A DNA stretch of 6,149 nucleotides from an uncultured Dorea sp. GTDB lineage: Bacteria > Bacillota_A > Clostridia > Lachnospirales > Lachnospiraceae. Below the pieces are notes generated by a model. The model was not told the DNA's origin, searched no databases, and was given only the letters and a program-made list of their open reading frames with translations. Where the stretch lies: the NCBI GenBank assembly GCA_948468495.1, contig CAOKJI010000132.1:1-6149 (forward strand), written 5' to 3'. The position numbers were made by a program, and so were the translations under genes. This document shows, piece by piece, positions 5,374-6,149 of this stretch; position 1 is the stretch's first letter, and each line of letters starts with the position of its first letter.

Positions 5374-6149
5374 ATGAAAAAGAAATTATTGGCAGGATTA
5401 TTAGCGGCGGCAATGGTATTCTCTCTTGCGGCGTGCGGCGGTTCAGGCGGCGGCTCTGATGAAGGAAGTTCCGACGATTCCGGAGAAGAAGGCGGCGCAG
5501 GTAAGAAGGTTGGTATCGTAACGGATGTTGGCGGTGTGAACGACGGTTCTTTTAACCAGTCTGCATGGGAAGGTGTTTCCAGAGCTGTAGACGAGCTTGG
5601 TATTGAGGCGAAATATCTTGAGTCTTCTACAGACGCAGATTATATTCCGAATATCGAGACATTTGTAGATGAAGAATATGACCTGATTATTTGTATCGGA
5701 TATCAGCTTGCGGATGCGCTCCGCACAGAGGCAGAGGCGAATCCGGACGTGCAGTTTGCGATTGTTGACGACGCTACCTGCGCGGATCTTGACAATGTTG
5801 CATGTCTGATGTTTGAGCAGTGTCAGGCTTCTTATCTTGTTGGTTATGTAGCCGGCCTTGTAACCGAGTCCAACAAGATTGGTTTCGTGCTTGGTATGTC
5901 TACAGATACAATGAATGAATTTGGTTACGGCTACTGTGCGGGAGCAATTGATGCGAATCCGGACGTAGAAGTACTTCAGACCAATGCAAACAGTTTTGCA
6001 GATACGGCAGCCGGCAAGACAGCAGCAAATAATATGATTGCTGAAGGCGCAGACGTAATCTTCCATGCAGCAGGCGGAACAGGTCTTGGCGTGATTGACG
6101 CTTGTAAAGAGGCTGGAATCTGGGCAATCGGCGTTGACTCTGACCAGAG
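5374..6149 (+). CDS. BMP/PnrA-family nucleoside-binding lipoprotein, 3' end missing
   Basis: The reading frame is open to the window edge: 258 codons are visible out of about 350-380 usual for the family. The signal peptide has MKKK, a hydrophobic core and lipobox LAAC (18-21), so Cys21 is the lipidation site; a Gly/Ser/Asp/Glu linker extends to about residue 43. The mature domain begins KKVGIVTDVGGVNDGSFNQS (44-63), diagnostic of Bmp proteins, with Asp51, Asp57 and Asn61 as likely nucleoside contacts. GVDSDQ, another ligand-contact motif, occupies the last full codons. Characterised members (PnrA, BmpA/NupN types) bind purine or pyrimidine nucleosides and feed an ABC importer. The start follows AGGGA (5361-5365) by 8 bases, and the gene lies 43 bases after udp, so co-transcription is likely. 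The ATPase and two permease genes would be expected just beyond the right edge. Confidence 0.93.
   Translation, partial: MKKKLLAGLLAAAMVFSLAACGGSGGGSDEGSSDDSGEEGGAGKKVGIVTDVGGVNDGSFNQSAWEGVSRAVDELGIEAKYLESSTDADYIPNIETFVDEEYDLIICIGYQLADALRTEAEANPDVQFAIVDDATCADLDNVACLMFEQCQASYLVGYVAGLVTESNKIGFVLGMSTDTMNEFGYGYCAGAIDANPDVEVLQTNANSFADTAAGKTAANNMIAEGADVIFHAAGGTGLGVIDACKEAGIWAIGVDSDQ

Noticed and set aside
5443..6066. Long open frame on the minus strand (about 207 codons)
   Set aside because: It is the antisense shadow of the BMP lipoprotein gene, whose own frame has clear family motifs and a ribosome binding site. The antisense product is Cys/Arg-rich with no family features.

Overview
The window most resembles a gut Firmicute of the Lachnospiraceae (Clostridium cluster XIVa) type. 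This is inferred from AGGAGG-type ribosome binding sites, the style of the lipoprotein signal peptides (LAAC followed by a Gly/Ser/acidic linker), mid-range GC with frequent GCG, GGA and CGG codons, and the gene families present. No rRNA, tRNA, CRISPR array, insertion sequence or phage gene is visible, and no gene appears broken. It looks like an ordinary, compact chromosomal stretch for transport and nucleoside salvage.

Layout. Bases 1-215 are a leader with a near-consensus sigma-A promoter, followed by a 17-bp inverted repeat just downstream of the expected transcription start. Bases 216-3052 carry a complete three-gene ABC importer: an ABC_sub_bind (TrpX-like) lipoprotein, a LivH-type permease, and a COG1101-type ATPase whose start lies inside the permease gene. 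Convergent to it (3078-3686, minus strand) is an RsuA/RluE-family rRNA pseudouridine synthase without an S4 domain. A divergent promoter region (about 3690-3869) separates it from a pyrimidine nucleoside salvage cluster on the plus strand: uridine kinase (udk), uridine phosphorylase (udp, of the Streptococcus pyogenes active-site subtype), and the start of a BMP/PnrA-family nucleoside-binding lipoprotein. That last gene is cut by the window end.

How the genes may work together. The BMP-family lipoprotein would capture nucleosides outside the cell and deliver them to an ABC permease that probably lies beyond the right edge. Inside, uridine can be phosphorylated to UMP by Udk or cleaved to uracil and ribose-1-phosphate by Udp. 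The ligand of the first ABC importer cannot be read from the sequence. Its closeness to the salvage genes is suggestive only, because the pseudouridine synthase gene and separate promoters lie between them.

No clearly new biological system was found. The most useful leads are the leader inverted repeat (137-186), a hairpin with a T-rich tail between udk and udp (4496-4540), and the K162/H169 active-site signature of Udp.
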